Part shown: one piece after another, positions 11,716-24,490 of the stretch
How positions within the stretch are numbered: position 1 is the stretch's first letter
Layout: each line of letters opens with the position of its first letter
NCBI GenBank assembly: GCA_964036665.1
Contig: OZ038526.1
Location: 16,926,001 to 16,990,000, forward strand
Direction of reading: 5' to 3'
DNA length: 64,000 nt
DNA from: Gordius sp. MW1
Taxonomy: Eukaryota; Nematomorpha; Gordioida; Gordea; Gordiidae
Made by a program: the position numbers and the translations under genes
The notes under the pieces: model-generated
Seen by the model: only the letters and a program-made list of their open reading frames with translations
Told to the model about the DNA's origin: nothing
The model's database searches: none

Positions 11716-12070
11716 ACTTGGGCCTTCGGCTCTCGTGGGAAGGGGAAGGGGGGAATGGGAGTATGGGAAGGGAAGGGGGAACTCTTCTATACTCTGTATA
11801 AAAGTAGCATATTTGCTATGCAATTTATGGGCGAGAAAGGTGGGAAGGGGCGAGATTGCCTATAGGGGGGTATTAAATGCAAAATGATTAGTTAATTATT
11901 AATACAAATTTTCCATTTAATAAAAAAAAAATTGACCTCCCCGGGTATCGAACCTACTTCCAACTGGTTTCAGTGGTAAACACGACGAAAAGCGTGACAA
12001 GACATTCGGTGCAAGACATTCGGTGCGTGACAAGACATCGGAAAATTGAAAGTGAGCCCCATAAATTACA
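11716..12070 (-). mobile_element. HINE/DINE-like element, short copy (no minisatellite)
   Basis: It starts with the terminal hairpin in reverse (acttgggccttcggctctcg), then a GGGAAGG tract, 'gcaatttatgggcgagaaag' and 'gcctataggggggtattaaa'. It then goes straight to a 'gacattcggtgc' mini-repeat and the opposite end 'gagccccataaattacat'. It keeps both ends but almost no core. Confidence 0.55.
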
Positions 12071-12189
12071 TATTGGATTTAGAGGGGAGGAACAGCCGCT
12101 CCTCCCTACCCTGCGCCCTTGGCTAAGCCCATTAGGCTAATCTTAGTATAATTCAATTTGCTGGCTTTTTACATTTTTAAATAAGACTC

Positions 12190-12365
12190 TTAAATAATTT
12201 GGATTTAAGGGCCCTCTAGAGTATAAGTGAATTTGTAAAATTTTAAATCACGAAAAGAAATGAGTTTAGGTAATTTTAACTATCCTTGATAATGTGTAGA
12301 GAAACATTTAATTAAAAAAAGCGGAAAAAAATAATTTCGTCTTCCTTGAATTAATAATTTTATAC
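12190..12365 (-). repeat. dispersed repeat, inverted relative to 3,055-3,240
   Basis: It shares 'gggccctctagagtataag', the 'cacgaaaagaaatgag' block and 'ataatttcgtcttccttga' with 3,055-3,240 in reverse orientation. Class unknown. Confidence 0.6.
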
Positions 12366-12559
12366 ACCAAAAGATTATTTAAACGAATTCACATAATGTT
12401 TTATATTTTATTAAGTTGGTGGAACAAGGAGGGGCGGCTGCCCCCACTAAATCCAAAAACTCTTTGAAGTTTATAATTATCAATAAATATTATTTTACCT
12501 GTCTCATAATCATTTTTGCCCCCCCCCTCAAATTCCTATGCTGGCTAGGCCCATTTTAT

Positions 12560-13170
12560 ATATGAAAGATTATTTGCATTGTTGCATTTTACAGTAACCC
12601 TGTATGACGTTATGAAGTAGGGATGATTTTGGGGGTCATACTAATTGTAGATGTAATTTATAAAGATCAAATAAATGCTTTCAAAATTTGAAGATTTTAC
12701 ATTATAGAAAGTGAGGAGGAAAAAACCAATAAATACTGTGCCTGCGTGTGTCATGGTGGCACTGACTTATTTTTATTTCTAAATTGTTGATGTTTAGATT
12801 ACAAGACAAGATAGTGAGGGGAATATCAATAATGCCAAGTCAGCGGTGGGCGGATAAGAGGGTAAGATAGGGGTAGGGTAATAAAATGTAGTTCAACCTT
12901 GGCATATAAAATAGAATTATCGATTTTAAGAAGACACGATTGGAAGTAAACTAAACCCGAACCAGGAGCGATTTTATCTAACTTTTGCCCCAAAACTCAC
13001 CTTTTTCTTGTCGGGTCAGCAGGAAAAATTACCTCAAAATAAATATCTAAAAATAAATTTTAAAATAAATAGGTGAAGAGACAAAATCGACCATTTTTTA
13101 AAATGATTGAAATAGAAAAATACAACAAATTACTTGATTATATTCAAAGGCAGGAAATATTTCCAGTTAA
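12560..13170. other. intronic AT-rich sequence, nothing recognised
   Basis: No coding or structured feature was identified. Confidence 0.45.
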
Positions 13171-13520
13171 CATGGTAGCTAGCATTGGAATTATAGGGGC
13201 ACAATAATGATTTAGGGAGGGGCAAACTGATAATTTTTGAAATTTTAGCCTTTACCTAAAAATAGTCATTTAAGCATGGGTATTAATGCGAAAATTGGGC
13301 CTTTACCTAAAAACAATCATTTAAGCATAAGTATCAACGCGAAAATTGTTAAAATGTAAAATAAATTAGTTAACATGGGCGTAGCCAGCATTGGAATTAG
13401 AGGGGCACAATAATGATTTAGTGAGGGGCAAAATGATAATTTGTGAAATTTTAGCCTTTACTTAAAAATAGTCATTTAAGCATGGGTATCAATGCGAAAA
13501 TTGTTAAAATGTAAAATAAA
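13171..13520 (+). repeat. direct repeat (two units of about 200 and 150 bp) with a 'gggcgtagccag' start
   Basis: Unit 1 starts 'catggtagctagcattgg' at 13,171. Unit 2 starts 'catgggcgtagccagcattg' at 13,374. Both continue 'gaggggcacaataatgattt'. Unit 1 also holds an internal ~56-bp duplication around 'cctttacctaaaaa'. The start resembles the ends of the 'CTACGCCC' MITEs seen elsewhere. Confidence 0.65.
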
Positions 13521-13529
13521 AAGAGACTA

Positions 13530-15412
13530 AAAAAATTTCAAATCACAATTTGGCCAATGGTCATTTTTTTCCATTGGTCAGAACCAAGAGACGGTCTATA
13601 AATACATACAAGTCAAAAAAAAACGAAAAAAAAAATTCGATTTATACGCATTGGTCAGTAGCCAGCGGACGGCCAAAAAGCCATATTATCAATGGTATTA
13701 ACAAAAAAATATATTAATTTGAAAAAAGACGAAAAAAAATTTCGAATCACAATTTGGCCAATGGTCATTTTTTTCCATTGGTCAGTAGCCATGACACTGT
13801 TAAAAAGTCATATTATCAAGGGTATTAACAAGAAAAAATATATTAATTTAATTTTAAAAAAAAATAAAAATTTTGCCCTCTCCGGGATTCGAATCCCCAT
13901 CAGTAGAGGCATAGGCTTTTGTAGGGGCACAGGGACCCATATCAGTAGAGGCATTGGCCCTTGTAGGGGAGAGCATAGGGTAATTATCAATGTTAACCTA
14001 ATATACAAATTCAAAAACGGAAAAAAAAATTTCGATTTATTTGGCCAATGGTCATTTTTTTCATTGGTCAGTAGCCTGCGGAATGGTGATTTTTTTCATT
14101 GGTCAGCAGCTAGCGGACGGCCAAAAAGCCATATTATCAATTGTATTAACAAAAACAATATTTTAATTTGAAAAAAAACGATAAAAAAATATCGAATCGC
14201 CAATAGTAATTTTTTTCATTGGTCAGTAGCCATGACACGGTTAAAAAGGCGTATTATTAAGGGTATTAACAAGAACAATATATTAATTTAATTTTAAAAA
14301 AAAATAAAAATTTTGCCCTCTCCGGGAATTGAACCCATATCAGTAGAGGCATAGGCTTTTGTAGGGGCACAGGGACCCATATCAGTAGAGGCATTGGCCC
14401 TTGTAGGGGAGAGCATAGGGTAATTATCAATGTTAACCTAATATACAAATTCAAAAACAGGAAAAAAAATCGATTTATTTGGCCAAAGGTCATTTTTTTC
14501 ATTGGTCAGTAGCCTGCGGAATGGTGATTTTTTCCATTGGTCAGCAGCTAGCGGACGGCCAAAAAGCCATATTATCAATTGTATTAACAAAAACAATATA
14601 TTAATTTGAAAAAAAAACGAAAAAAAAAATTTCGAATCGCCAATGGTGATTTTTTCATTGGTCAGTAGCCAGGACACGGTTAAAAAGGCGTATTATCAAG
14701 GGTATTAACAAGAACAATATATTAATTTAATTTTAAAAAAGATAAAAAAATTTTGCCCTCTCCGGGAATGGAACCCACATTAGTAGAGGCATAGGCTTTT
14801 GTAGGGGCACAGGGACATATATCAGTAGAGGCATAGGCCTACGGGAGGGCATAGGGTAATTATCAATGTTAACCTAATATACCAATTCAAAAACGAAAAA
14901 AAAAATTCGATTTATGCCAATGGTGATTTTTTTCATTGGTCAGTAGCCAGCGGACGGTCAAAAAGTCATAGTATCAATAGTATTAACAAGAACAAAATAT
15001 TAATTTAATTTTAAAAAAAAGGGATAAAAATTTTGCCCTCTCCGGGATTCGAACCCACATCTGTAGAGGCATAGGCTTTTGTAGGGGCACAGGGACTCAT
15101 ATCAGTAGAGGCATAGGCCTACGGGAGGGCATAGGGTAATTATCAATGTTAACCTAATATACCAATTCAAAAACGAAAAATAAAATTCGATTTATGCCAA
15201 TGGTCATTTTTCATTGGTCAGTAGCCAGCGGACGGTCAAAAAGTCATATTATCAATGGTATTAACAAGAACAAAATATTAATTTAATTTAAAAAAAAAAA
15301 ATTGTTCTCTCCTGGGATTGAATACGAACCTCCAGGTCAGAAAGCCGGGGAAAATAACTTGGTGGACAACGGACAACAAAAAAGGAGCCCATAAATTGCA
15401 TAGCAATTAATA
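13530..15412 (-). mobile_element. HINE/DINE-like composite element, minisatellite-rich copy
   Basis: A long array in reverse orientation. Units carry 'ttggccaatggtcatttttt', 'cattggtcagtagcc' and 'gcggacggccaaaaag', and alternate with the 'gggattcgaaccc' and 'gtaggggcacagggaccc' block. The element ends at 15,385-15,412 with 'gagcccataaattgcatag' and 'caattaata'. The hairpin/polypyrimidine end is missing on the left, so the copy is partial or merges with the one at 11,716. Confidence 0.65.
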
Positions 15413-16350
15413 ATAAGTTATCTTATTTAATCTGAAATTTAATTTTAGATGAAATAATTCTAACACTATTTGTACAAAAACTTTCTGTACCGAGTGCGTG
15501 TTTTGTAATAAGAATAATTCCAAGTTATTTCTCTAAAAAACTATCTCAATCTCTAATAAACGAGGAAGATGCTGATACAAACCAAATTTAGTTATAAAGG
15601 TAATTAATTATTTTATTTTTACAAGTATTTAATATTGTTATTTAAACTTACATTAGTTCCTTGTTTATAGAAATTTTGGATATACAACTAGAGACGACTA
15701 TAATAATAAAATACAAATAATTAATATTAATATTAATGTAAATGTAAATAATAAGTTTACAAAGCGTTTTGCACATTTCTTTCATTCATGCTTCATTTCA
15801 AAACATACTTTAAAATTTTATTTCTTTAGAAATTATGCGTGCTGATTCTAGAGTCAAATTGTGCGTATTAATTCAACTAGAGATTAATATTCCTTATGGT
15901 TTAGTAACTTCATTTTTTTAAGCTTACTTTTTAATGATCATAATATAGCTAACTTTATTATAGCAAATACAGCAGGCACCCCCAAAGCCGGATGGGCTTT
16001 CATTAAAAATTGCGAGCCTAGATTGGACGAGCGTTATGGTAATAAAACGGGCTCGGGATCGTAGCTAATTGTAGGGGCAAAACCTTTTTGCTTTAAAAAT
16101 GGTTTTTTTATGATGTTTATCAAATTTTATTATTATTTAACTTTACAATACAAACAAACTTATTAATTTTTGTTTGCTATTTATTCATAGAACTTGTGAT
16201 TTTTAAAGAAGTGGATCCCAATGTTTTTTTTAAAAAGGGAATCGTTAAACATTAACAAAAATATGTAAATTTAGTATTATCCTAGCATAGAGTTCCAATT
16301 ATCATAAATGGTTTTATGCAGCTTCAAGTGCTACTAATGAAAATTTAACT
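15413..16350. other. intronic AT-rich sequence, nothing recognised
   Basis: No gene or element assigned. A short G/C-richer patch at about 15,975-16,080 is unexplained. Confidence 0.45.
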
Positions 16351-16359
16351 TGTTGGAAG

Positions 16360-16562
16360 TAGAATTGTTAAATTGCTAACTTTCTTCAAACTTAAGACGC
16401 GAGCACGCACACTGAGTTGCTCTATATGCGCCTTAGCATAATATGTGCTCGCTGTTCGGTGCACTAGGCAGAACAGTAGCATATAAAAATGCTCGAGGGC
16501 CGAGCATAAACCCGAGCAGATGGTAGCTGGAGTTGAAGAAAGTTAGCAATTTAACAACTTTA
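16360..16562. mobile_element. hAT-type MITE, copy 1 (203 bp)
   Basis: The terminal inverted repeats are about 30 bp: TAGAATTGTTAAATTGCTAA at the left and the complementary TTAGCAATTTAACAACTTTA at the right. An 8-bp target duplication GTTGGAAG sits at 16,352-16,359 and 16,563-16,570. The TAGAN start and 8-bp duplication fit the hAT superfamily. The element is non-coding. A second copy is at 31,225. Confidence 0.85.
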
Positions 16563-16570
16563 GTTGGAAG

Positions 16571-17395
16571 AAACAAAAGCCTGTTTGAGATTAATGTATT
16601 TAACATGATTAATATTGAAATTTTAACATATGAATAAATAATTGTTTTGGTACTGACAAAAAATGTGTAAAAAGCCGCAGAATATATAAGATTTTTTGAA
16701 AGGATGTAGGCTGGGCCTGTGCATTACAAAAAATCAGCGGGGCGAACTCGGGCTTTTAATCTCATTATAAAGGTCCCGGGGACATTTTTTAGTACTGGTG
16801 GGAAAATAAAGCCTAAAAGGCCCATGCAAGTGTTTAGTTTAACAATGAGCCTAATTAGCGCAAACAAAACAATTAAAAATTGAAAGGATTCATTGCAATT
16901 TGGCATTTTTCATTAAAAACCCATCTTAGATATGGAATTTATATAATTTTAATTCGTTTTTGTTTACTCGAAATTCTTTGACACAAAATTTTCCTCCCCC
17001 CTACCCCTTACTTAGATGATCCTGCCTCCGCCACAACTGTATATAAGCTTAAAATATTTTTTAATAGTATTATATATCAAAAAATTTTGAACCCTTCCCC
17101 CTTGAGGCAATCCTGGCTACGCCTATGGTTAAGGGTATTCTGTCTTATTAGATCGAGAGAAATAAAGGGACTGTTTGTTGACATTGTCCTGGTCCTACAC
17201 CTTCAAGGTTCTGTAGTATGCACCCTCCCTTGGCCATCTGGTTAATAAGATTCGCCACATTATCCATTTAGTAGAAGAATTCGCTATAAATTAGGAAAAA
17301 TTAATTATTCAACATGTGGATGTAGGCTAAGTTCTTATAAATTCTCTGTTTTTACGATATAATTGATATTAAACTCTAGACCCAAAAGCCCGACC
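16571..17395. other. intronic sequence with a 'CTACGCC' MITE end
   Basis: About 17,080-17,130 ('cccttgaggcaatcctggctacgcctatgg' in part) is similar to 340-370 and 23,395-23,412. Otherwise no feature was recognised. Confidence 0.35.
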
Positions 17396-18478
17396 CATGA
17401 TATTTGGCCTATAGGAGTTACGTAAGCGGACAACAATTTACGCTAATGGCAAACCACAAATGTTTATTAATATTGTTTGGAGATAGATAACTTTCTCCAT
17501 ATGGTCAATAATAGGTTAATTAGATGGGTAAAAGTGTATTCATATCAATTTAATATTAAATATCTTATGGGCAAACAAAATCAGTATAGATACTAAGACT
17601 AGCTATACCTATCAAAGACGTTGACATCGAGTACGTGAATATAAATGAGCTATGTTAGAAGATTAAATCTTGAAATAAGAGATGTTGAAGGAATTAATAT
17701 AGCGAGAATAAAAGTTCTACAACCTTACTTCTCACACCTTTGCGACGAGTTATCTTATAAAGAGGAATTAATAAGATATGGGAAACGGTTGATCACACCC
17801 TATCCTACGAAAAAATTTTCTTAATATTTTACATTGGGGACATGCAGGCATTATCATAAAAATTGCATAATATTAAGTTGGGTGGCCAGGTATGAATTAA
17901 GACATGATATTAACCCATTACCGCCCGCCGTACACGCTTGTGTACACCTCTTCGGAGCGTCATTTCGTGTATTCTTTCTATGATAATTATGAAGATAATT
18001 GCTTATTTTAAAACTATACGATAGTAATGAACTGTAAAAAAATAAAATTTGGCAATAAGGCTTAGATAAATGTAATTGGTTTATCATCGTAATATGGATT
18101 GCAACACAATTAATTAGGTAAGATATTATTATCGTTTTTTATTATAAATAAAAAAATATTTTAACTTTTTTGTTGTTGTTATGTATATATAGACCCTCTA
18201 TTACGTGATGTACTATTAGTATGACAATATTTTTTAACTACGGTGTGCTGGGTTATATTTTATTATTCTGTACACAAGAGTGTACAACGAGCACATGCCG
18301 TCAATAATTGTTTAGTTTGTATTGTTGTAAATTGCGCTCATACATACTTTGGCATGACAGTGACTCACGGGTTTGCGTATTTTCAACGGAAGTAAACCAG
18401 TTTCAATCCGCTTTTGCTCCTTGCAAAGTTCGCACGTGTTGAAACTATAGAGAATTTTGAGTTTACAAAGATCCCACT

Positions 18479-20512
18479 ATGGCGACCCGTCGCGCTTTCA
18501 CAAAAAACAATAGCTATAAAAGATTAGAAGAAGCCCTTGAATCGATAATGTCCGATGATAACGAAGATATCGAATACGATATAGTAATAGTGCCACCAGA
18601 CCCTGATGTTCTGAGTGTAGAAGAAGAAGGGAATGATGATGATTTGATATCCTCAACTTTTCCAAAAGATGTTCCTGGTACAATTGAAGTAAATCCACGT
18701 CATCCCGACCATGATGTTTCTGACTGGGACTACAGTGATGAAGAACCACTTTCTAATCACATAAGACTATCAAAACGAGCTAAAAGTCAAGACACACCTG
18801 GGTGGTGAAAAACGTCACCTACATACAGCATAACCCACACTGTTACCGAAGCCATTCAAAGCAGACAAAAAAATATTGTAGAATCAATGATTGATCACAA
18901 TCCCACAATGTTGTTTGAAAAATTCTTTGATACTGATGTTATGGACTTGATAGCAGAAAATAGTGTTTTGTACGCAGGACAAAATAATCACCATAATTTT
19001 GAATTGAATTGTGAAGACTTAAAGTTTTTGGGAATATTGATGCTAACTGGATATCATGAATTGCCTACCGAACGTGCTTAATGGAGTTTGGATGAAGATC
19101 TTGGAGTTCCATTGGTCGCAAATTGCATGTCGCGTAATAGGTTTTTGGACATAAAAGAAACCTGCACTCCGTCGACAATTCTCTAGCTGCAAATTCCACT
19201 AATAAAATGTTCAAAGTAAAGCCGTTATATAATCTCATTCAGAGAAATTCGTGCCAGTGGGGAAATTTGTCTGTGGATGAGTCCATGATTAAATATTTTG
19301 GCCGTCATTCAGCACAACAATTTTAATGGGAAAACCCGTGCGATTCGGCTATAAGAATTGGGCTGCAACCAGCTCTGATGGCTTGCTACACATTCGATGT
19401 TTATTGCTGCAAGTCATCAACTGATATTCCTGTTGATCCTCTCGGCGCGAGAGTCGTAAAATCTCTGCTGGCAAAGATGCCGATTGTCCCAAGTGAGCAT
19501 ATATTGTATTTCGATAACTTTTTCACGAACTATCAGTTATTGCATGATTTGAGACTTTTGGGCTACAGGGCCACAGGCACAATGCGGGAAAATAGAACGA
19601 AGAAATGTCCACTCAGCACTGTAAAAATGATGAAAAAGCGACCCAGAGCAGAATATGATTACCGATTTGATTTGAAAAAATATCAATTGTACGCTGGAAA
19701 GACAACAATGTAGTCACTATAGGAACCAACTATGACACTATAGAGCCTCTGGGAAAAGTAAAAAAGATGGTGCAAGCTTCAAAAGCAAAAGGTGGAATTT
19801 GATGTCCCAAGCAGGGTTTCTTTCAGAAAAAATGCTCAGGGGGGTATTTTCAACTTTATGGGGGGTAAAAATATTTTAAATGCTAAACCATTTTGTATGA
19901 TATTTACTGATTGGTGATATATAAATAGATACATACACGCATAATCATTAAATAATTTATGACTTCATGATGGAACTTGAGTTCATGCTTCCTTCAATCA
20001 AAACTCCCCGGGGGGTATTTGAAATTGCCCGGGGGGGGGGGGGGTAATACCCCCTTCCGAGCTCCCCCCTTAAAGAAACCCTGCCCAAGACTAGTAATAA
20101 ACTACAACAAAGGAATGGGTTGCGTCGATCAAATGGACCAGTTTATTAGTATTTACAGAGTGCCTATAAAAGGAAAAAAAATGGTGGTGGGTAATATTTA
20201 CTTACAACCTAGATATGGCCATATCTAACGCTTGGAGACTGCATGTTTTACTCAGCAAGACTGGACAGGTGACATACATGGATCAATTATTCAGACGGAC
20301 GATTGCTCGAGGATACATACAACGAAAAAAATTAAAAGTCGTCCACCGTCATCAACAATACTTGGACTGGAGCGGAAAAATAACGGTCACAACCCCGAGC
20401 GCATAAACCATTGCGTTGCGTCATTTGCCACAATCGAGGTCGCTGGCGTTGCGTGCTTTGCGAGAAAACGTTGTGTGTAGAGCGAACTTGCTTTGGACAA
20501 TTTTACTCCTAA
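18479..20512 (+). pseudogene. piggyBac transposase, inactivated
   Basis: A DDD transposase that would excise and insert the element at TTAA. The acidic N-terminus starts at ATG 18,479 (MATRRAFTKNN). The core catalytic aspartates are visible in VDESMIKYFGRHS (about 19,275), LYFDNFFTNY (about 19,510) and MGCVDQMDQF (about 20,120). The C-terminal cysteine-rich zinc domain (CVICHNRGRWRCVLCEKTLC) ends at TAA 20,510-20,512. It is broken by in-frame stops (at about 18,806, 19,079 and 19,324), several frame changes and the MITE insertion at 19,812. The legible residues are well conserved, so decay is moderate. Confidence 0.85.
19812..20083. mobile_element. 272-bp MITE inside piggyBac
   Basis: It interrupts the transposase between 'gtcccaag' and 'cccaagactag'. 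The inverted ends are CAGGGTTTCTTTCAG and CTTAAAGAAACCCTG. A 6-bp direct repeat CCCAAG flanks it (19,806-19,811 and 20,084-20,089). The inside is non-coding, with G and C runs (a run of G's at 20,031-20,044). The CAGGG ends look hAT-like, but the duplication is 6 bp, not 8. Confidence 0.75.
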
Positions 20513-21080
20513 TCCGCCCATTGTATACAGCCGTGTACACCCCCTTATTTTCATTATTTAATGTTTTTATTTAATTTTTTTTTCCTAATATTTTTCTGTG
20601 CAATATCTCTCAATAAATACCATTAAAAAATAATTTTCACATGTAGTTTTCTTTTGGGCGTTAAAGCGTTAATGTGAAGGGATGGGATGGATGCCAAGAG
20701 ACGCGTCAAGCATTAAAGAAGGTTTCCATCAATCCGTATAATGTACCGGACTTTATCTGGGACATGATTCATTTGGTTAGTTATAATCAATGCTCCTATG
20801 ATGGAATAGATATCAGGTTTTAAGACAGTTGAAACTGGTTTTACCGTTTCAAAGTATTGGCATACAAAGTTTTAGACAAAGGCCCTCTATTCGTTGCAGC
20901 AGAATTCTACAAATTTTATTCTTTAAATAACTGTCAACATAATGATATTTTTAATCAAGTTCATTAAAAATTGTAAAAAGCAAGGTCGAGCCCTTCATGG
21001 ATTCATACAAATTATGGGAGGTAAAAGCATGCGTCAAAAGGACTTTACTCTATTGAATCCAGAGGCTCACAATCATTATT

Positions 21081-23082
21081 GTGAGGGGTAGCGGACAATG
21101 CAATAAAGTTAGGTCTTGTAACATTATCATTAAATTCTATTTCTAATGCTCTATTAGGGCATATTATATTTAAGGGTGCTAGGTTTCTGATACTGACATT
21201 TTACTGTTAGTCGTCCATGATGGATACACAAATATTTTTGTTTAAAAGGATATTTCTCGTTAGGTGCTATCATGATGTAAGGAGGCATATATATAGTAGT
21301 TAAATTTTATTATTGCAACTTTGATTCAGAGTCGGTATATAGGAATAAGTGAAGCTATAGCTAATTTTGATAATAAGTGATAAAGTATACAAGAGAAGCT
21401 CACCATTCTAAAAAAATTTGCTAAAGGTTCCCGATTAATTTTTTTAGACAGTATTTTCTTACTATTGGACTAGTGCAAGCTCAAATCTCTTCGAGTCATA
21501 ACACAGAAGCGAATAACTTATGATTTTTGAATTATGTATGCATGCAAAACCTTAATCAGATCATGTTCAAAAGAAACTTCTGATTATTATTAGGAGTTAA
21601 AAGTTTCTACAAATTATAATCTGCCGTTGTATGCAAGTATGTAAGATTCAGCATTCCTAAAATCTTCTTCCCAAAATATAAAACATCCTTGCGGTTCTGT
21701 TATATAATCTCTCTTATTTAGCAGGATATTCTCACATCTTTTAGTGCTAAGCAATTATCTTTAATTCTACGTTTTCGAATTGGGTTTTGACATAGCACGA
21801 TTTCGGATTTTGTGCCTTGTTAGATATAATCCACTTCTTTATAAAAGATAGTCGAAACCGTAATTAATGTGAGCTTTTTCGTACTCCTCTCTTTATTTAC
21901 GTTCCATTCATGCCCGCACTTTTGTTAAATTTTGATAGCTAATTTTTAAATTCTATTGCATGTTTTTTCGCCTCAGAGCAACCGCCACTTTGGGCAGATA
22001 AATCCTTGCTGAATTCGATCATTGATCATTTAAGTCGAGAAAGCACTGTTCGAAATTTTCCACGAGCACAATACTAATACTCTTTCTATGGAAATCAATT
22101 CCTTTGAAAATTTTGTCATCGTATCGATATTTTAGGGCCCAAACTTTATTTTAAACAAACTAATGTATTTAGTCGTTCAAGTTTAATGATAGCGGTACCT
22201 TCGTTAATTATCCCTAGATAGAAGAAGTATGTAGTATCGTGTCGTGGTATGGTAATTAAGCATCTTTCTTTGTTTAGAATGGGAAATTTATATATTTTTG
22301 CTTTAGGGTCGACAAATCCAATATTGATCGAAACGCTTGACTACCTTATCTTTTTATTCAATTTTTGTTGGGTCGGGGCCTTAATTCCTCCACGCATTAT
22401 GTACTGTTTACTTTAATTACTTTAATACTAACCGAGCTTAGAAATGTTATTTATTTTATACCAAATTTTCAATAAGGTGGTTAGTGTTAACATCCAAAAA
22501 AAAGTAGGAAACCATTTTGAGTAAAACGGTCCAATGTTCTAACCACTTAATGACGAGGGCCACAAGCTCCCTGTCCCTATGATAAGAGACTATATAAACG
22601 CCTTTAGTCTATATATAGACTAAACCCACATGTGTTCGTATAATTTTAGATTTATAGGTTAACAGTAATAGCTTGATTAAGGGTGAAAAAAGGATTTGTG
22701 TTTTTTATTTTATACATAACCAAATCGTCCTTTAAATATTAGGCTATTTTTAATTACAATTTATTTTATAAGCTCTTTTGGAGAAACCTGCAGATCAAAA
22801 CGCATTTGAAAAAAAATTGTAAAAAAATTGACAGCATTTTTAAAAAAGGTCAATAAATATGAATATGGTATTGTCTTAACTTGTATTTTCTTATATCGCC
22901 TTAATAAGATTTTTGATATCGAAAGACACGTTGAATAATGTATGAAAAATATGACTTTCGTTTTTTTATAATATATGATTATGATATAATATTGGGTTTT
23001 TATTTTTATAAAACAAAAAAATTTATCCCTATTTGAGTGTCATTTAAATACATAGAATAATAAATTGCTAAACCCTTAGTGA
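21081..23082. other. intronic sequence, nothing firmly recognised
   Basis: About 2 kb in the deacetylase intron. The part at 21,900-22,450 is less AT-rich and may be further decayed transposon sequence, but I could not assign a family on either strand. Confidence 0.35.
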
Positions 23083-23090
23083 ACTGCAGC

Positions 23091-23412
23091 CATGGGCGTA
23101 GACAGGTTTTGAAGTAGGGGGGGGGCAGATAAAAAAAAAACATCCAAAAATTTTCCTGAGAGCAAAAAAAAAAGGTCTCGACTATCCAAATCCAAAAATT
23201 TTCCTCTATAATTTTCCTGAGAGCAAAAAAAAAGGTCTCGACTAAAAATTAGGGAGGGGCAGCCGAGCCGAGCCCCCTGCCCCCGCGCCTAATTAATTAG
23301 AGGGGGGCAAAACATATTTTTTTTAATTTTTAAGGGTTTTTGTATTGAAATCCTTATTTTTTTAACCCCCCCCCCCCCTAGCTAATTAGGGCCACCCCTG
23401 GCTACGCCCATG
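23091..23412. mobile_element. hAT-like MITE of the 'CATGGGCGTAG' type (322 bp)
   Basis: The inverted ends are CATGGGCGTAGACAGG and CCTGGCTACGCCCATG. The flanks ACTGCAGC (23,083-23,090) and AGTGCAGC (23,413-23,420) form an 8-bp duplication with one mismatch. The inside holds G-runs and an internally repeated 'ccaaaaattttcct' segment. Related ends appear at 356-371, 12,115, 13,374, 17,115 and 25,450. Confidence 0.65.
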
Positions 23413-24490
23413 AGTGCAGCATATTTCGATAGTCTAGAAAAAATTAATATTTGTAAGGGTTATATCTTACGTATATTTTTAAAATATGCGTTCAACCCCT
23501 TTAAATGCTTATAATCGTTTGAAATTAAAATATAGAAATAAACCAATGCTACATAAAGCCAAAATAACCTTATCTAGATTGTAATATAATTAATATAACG
23601 AATCTTACATAAAATGTTTATACATGAAAATCATATTTACGTAATGAGAATTTTTATTATTTAATCCGCGTATTTAGTCAATAATAATTACCTATCTTTT
23701 TGCCGAAATTATTTGCGGTATTAGTGGGTTGAGCAAACTCTAAATGTAATTAAATAGTTGTTAGACGGAAAGGTATATTAAGCTTGAGGAAAAAATAGTT
23801 TGTTTATTAAGAGAGGATGAGCCGCTTTTAGTCTAAGTCGTCTCAAACAGTAGAGATTAGGGATTTTGTTTAATTAAATATCATTTAGAACTAACGGCAG
23901 GCAGTTTTTGTTTATAAAAACAAAAGAAAAGCTTGAAAATTAACTATTTATAATTAGTTTGTAAACGAGCAGTGAGGTTGTGAGGGATGTAGCTAATCTC
24001 TTTTATTAAGCGATTACCCATTCCCCTCTGCCAAAGTTTCCGTAAATATGCAAATGTGTAGTTTTGACCATATTTTTTGGTTAAACATGTCTGTTTAATA
24101 AATTACTATAGTTATTATTATACTGATAGACATACTACAACATAGACTTCGCATTAGTACAATCTATGTCTAAAGCGATTACCACGTGTATCTGTATATA
24201 ATGATTTAAATATATATAATTTCGTTTTTTAAATCTAGAGAAGCCATTTCTAGATGGCGCTTAATTTTTTTGACTATTTTTAATATGTACGAAGTCAGCT
24301 GATCAGGTGGCAATGTCATTTATATATATGTGATGTTTAGATCATATAATATATTGGTCTTATGAAAAGTGTTATTTAGTTTAATACCTGCACTTTATAT
24401 TCGTACACCTCTATATAGTTATCCTGTTACTACCACCCCCCCCCCTCTTTTTTATAATTGTATAAAACCCTTTGATGGGTCTAACAATTT
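23413..24490. other. intronic AT-rich sequence, nothing recognised
   Basis: The end of the long deacetylase intron. No gene or element assigned. Confidence 0.45.

Larger units (their letters stand above)
17910..20672 (+). mobile_element. piggyBac DNA transposon (broken), inserted at TTAA
   Basis: It is delimited by the TTAA target at 17,910-17,913 and 20,669-20,672. Imperfect terminal repeats begin CCCATTACCGCCC on the left and, read inward from the right, CGCTTTAACGCCC. Subterminal GTGTACA-type motifs (17,930-17,947, 18,266-18,280, 20,520-20,540) repeat at both ends, as is usual for piggyBac. Internally it carries a piggyBac transposase pseudogene and a 272-bp MITE. Total length is 2.76 kb, about 2.5 kb without the MITE, which is the normal size for the superfamily. 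Confidence 0.85.
17400..21080 (+). mobile_element. old Ty3/gypsy-like retroelement fossil, split by piggyBac
   Basis: Two flanks of the piggyBac insertion carry decayed pol sequence on the + strand. The left flank (17,400-17,909) resembles the end of an RNase H domain (FNIKYLMGKQN) and the integrase start (LHWGHAGI, GWPGMN). The right flank (20,673-21,080) continues with GCQETRQA-like zinc-region sequence and an integrase-core stretch (DKGPLFVAAEFYKFY). The copy is heavily broken, lacks recognisable ends, and is older than the piggyBac inside it. Assignment to Ty3/gypsy rather than another LTR clade is tentative. Confidence 0.6.

Noticed and set aside
18498-18749. A minus-strand histidine/leucine-rich protein
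   Set aside because: It is the antisense shadow of the piggyBac transposase N-terminus.
21900-22450. A minus-strand retroelement or host exon
   Set aside because: The composition looks decayed-coding, but I could not match any motif well enough to name a family.
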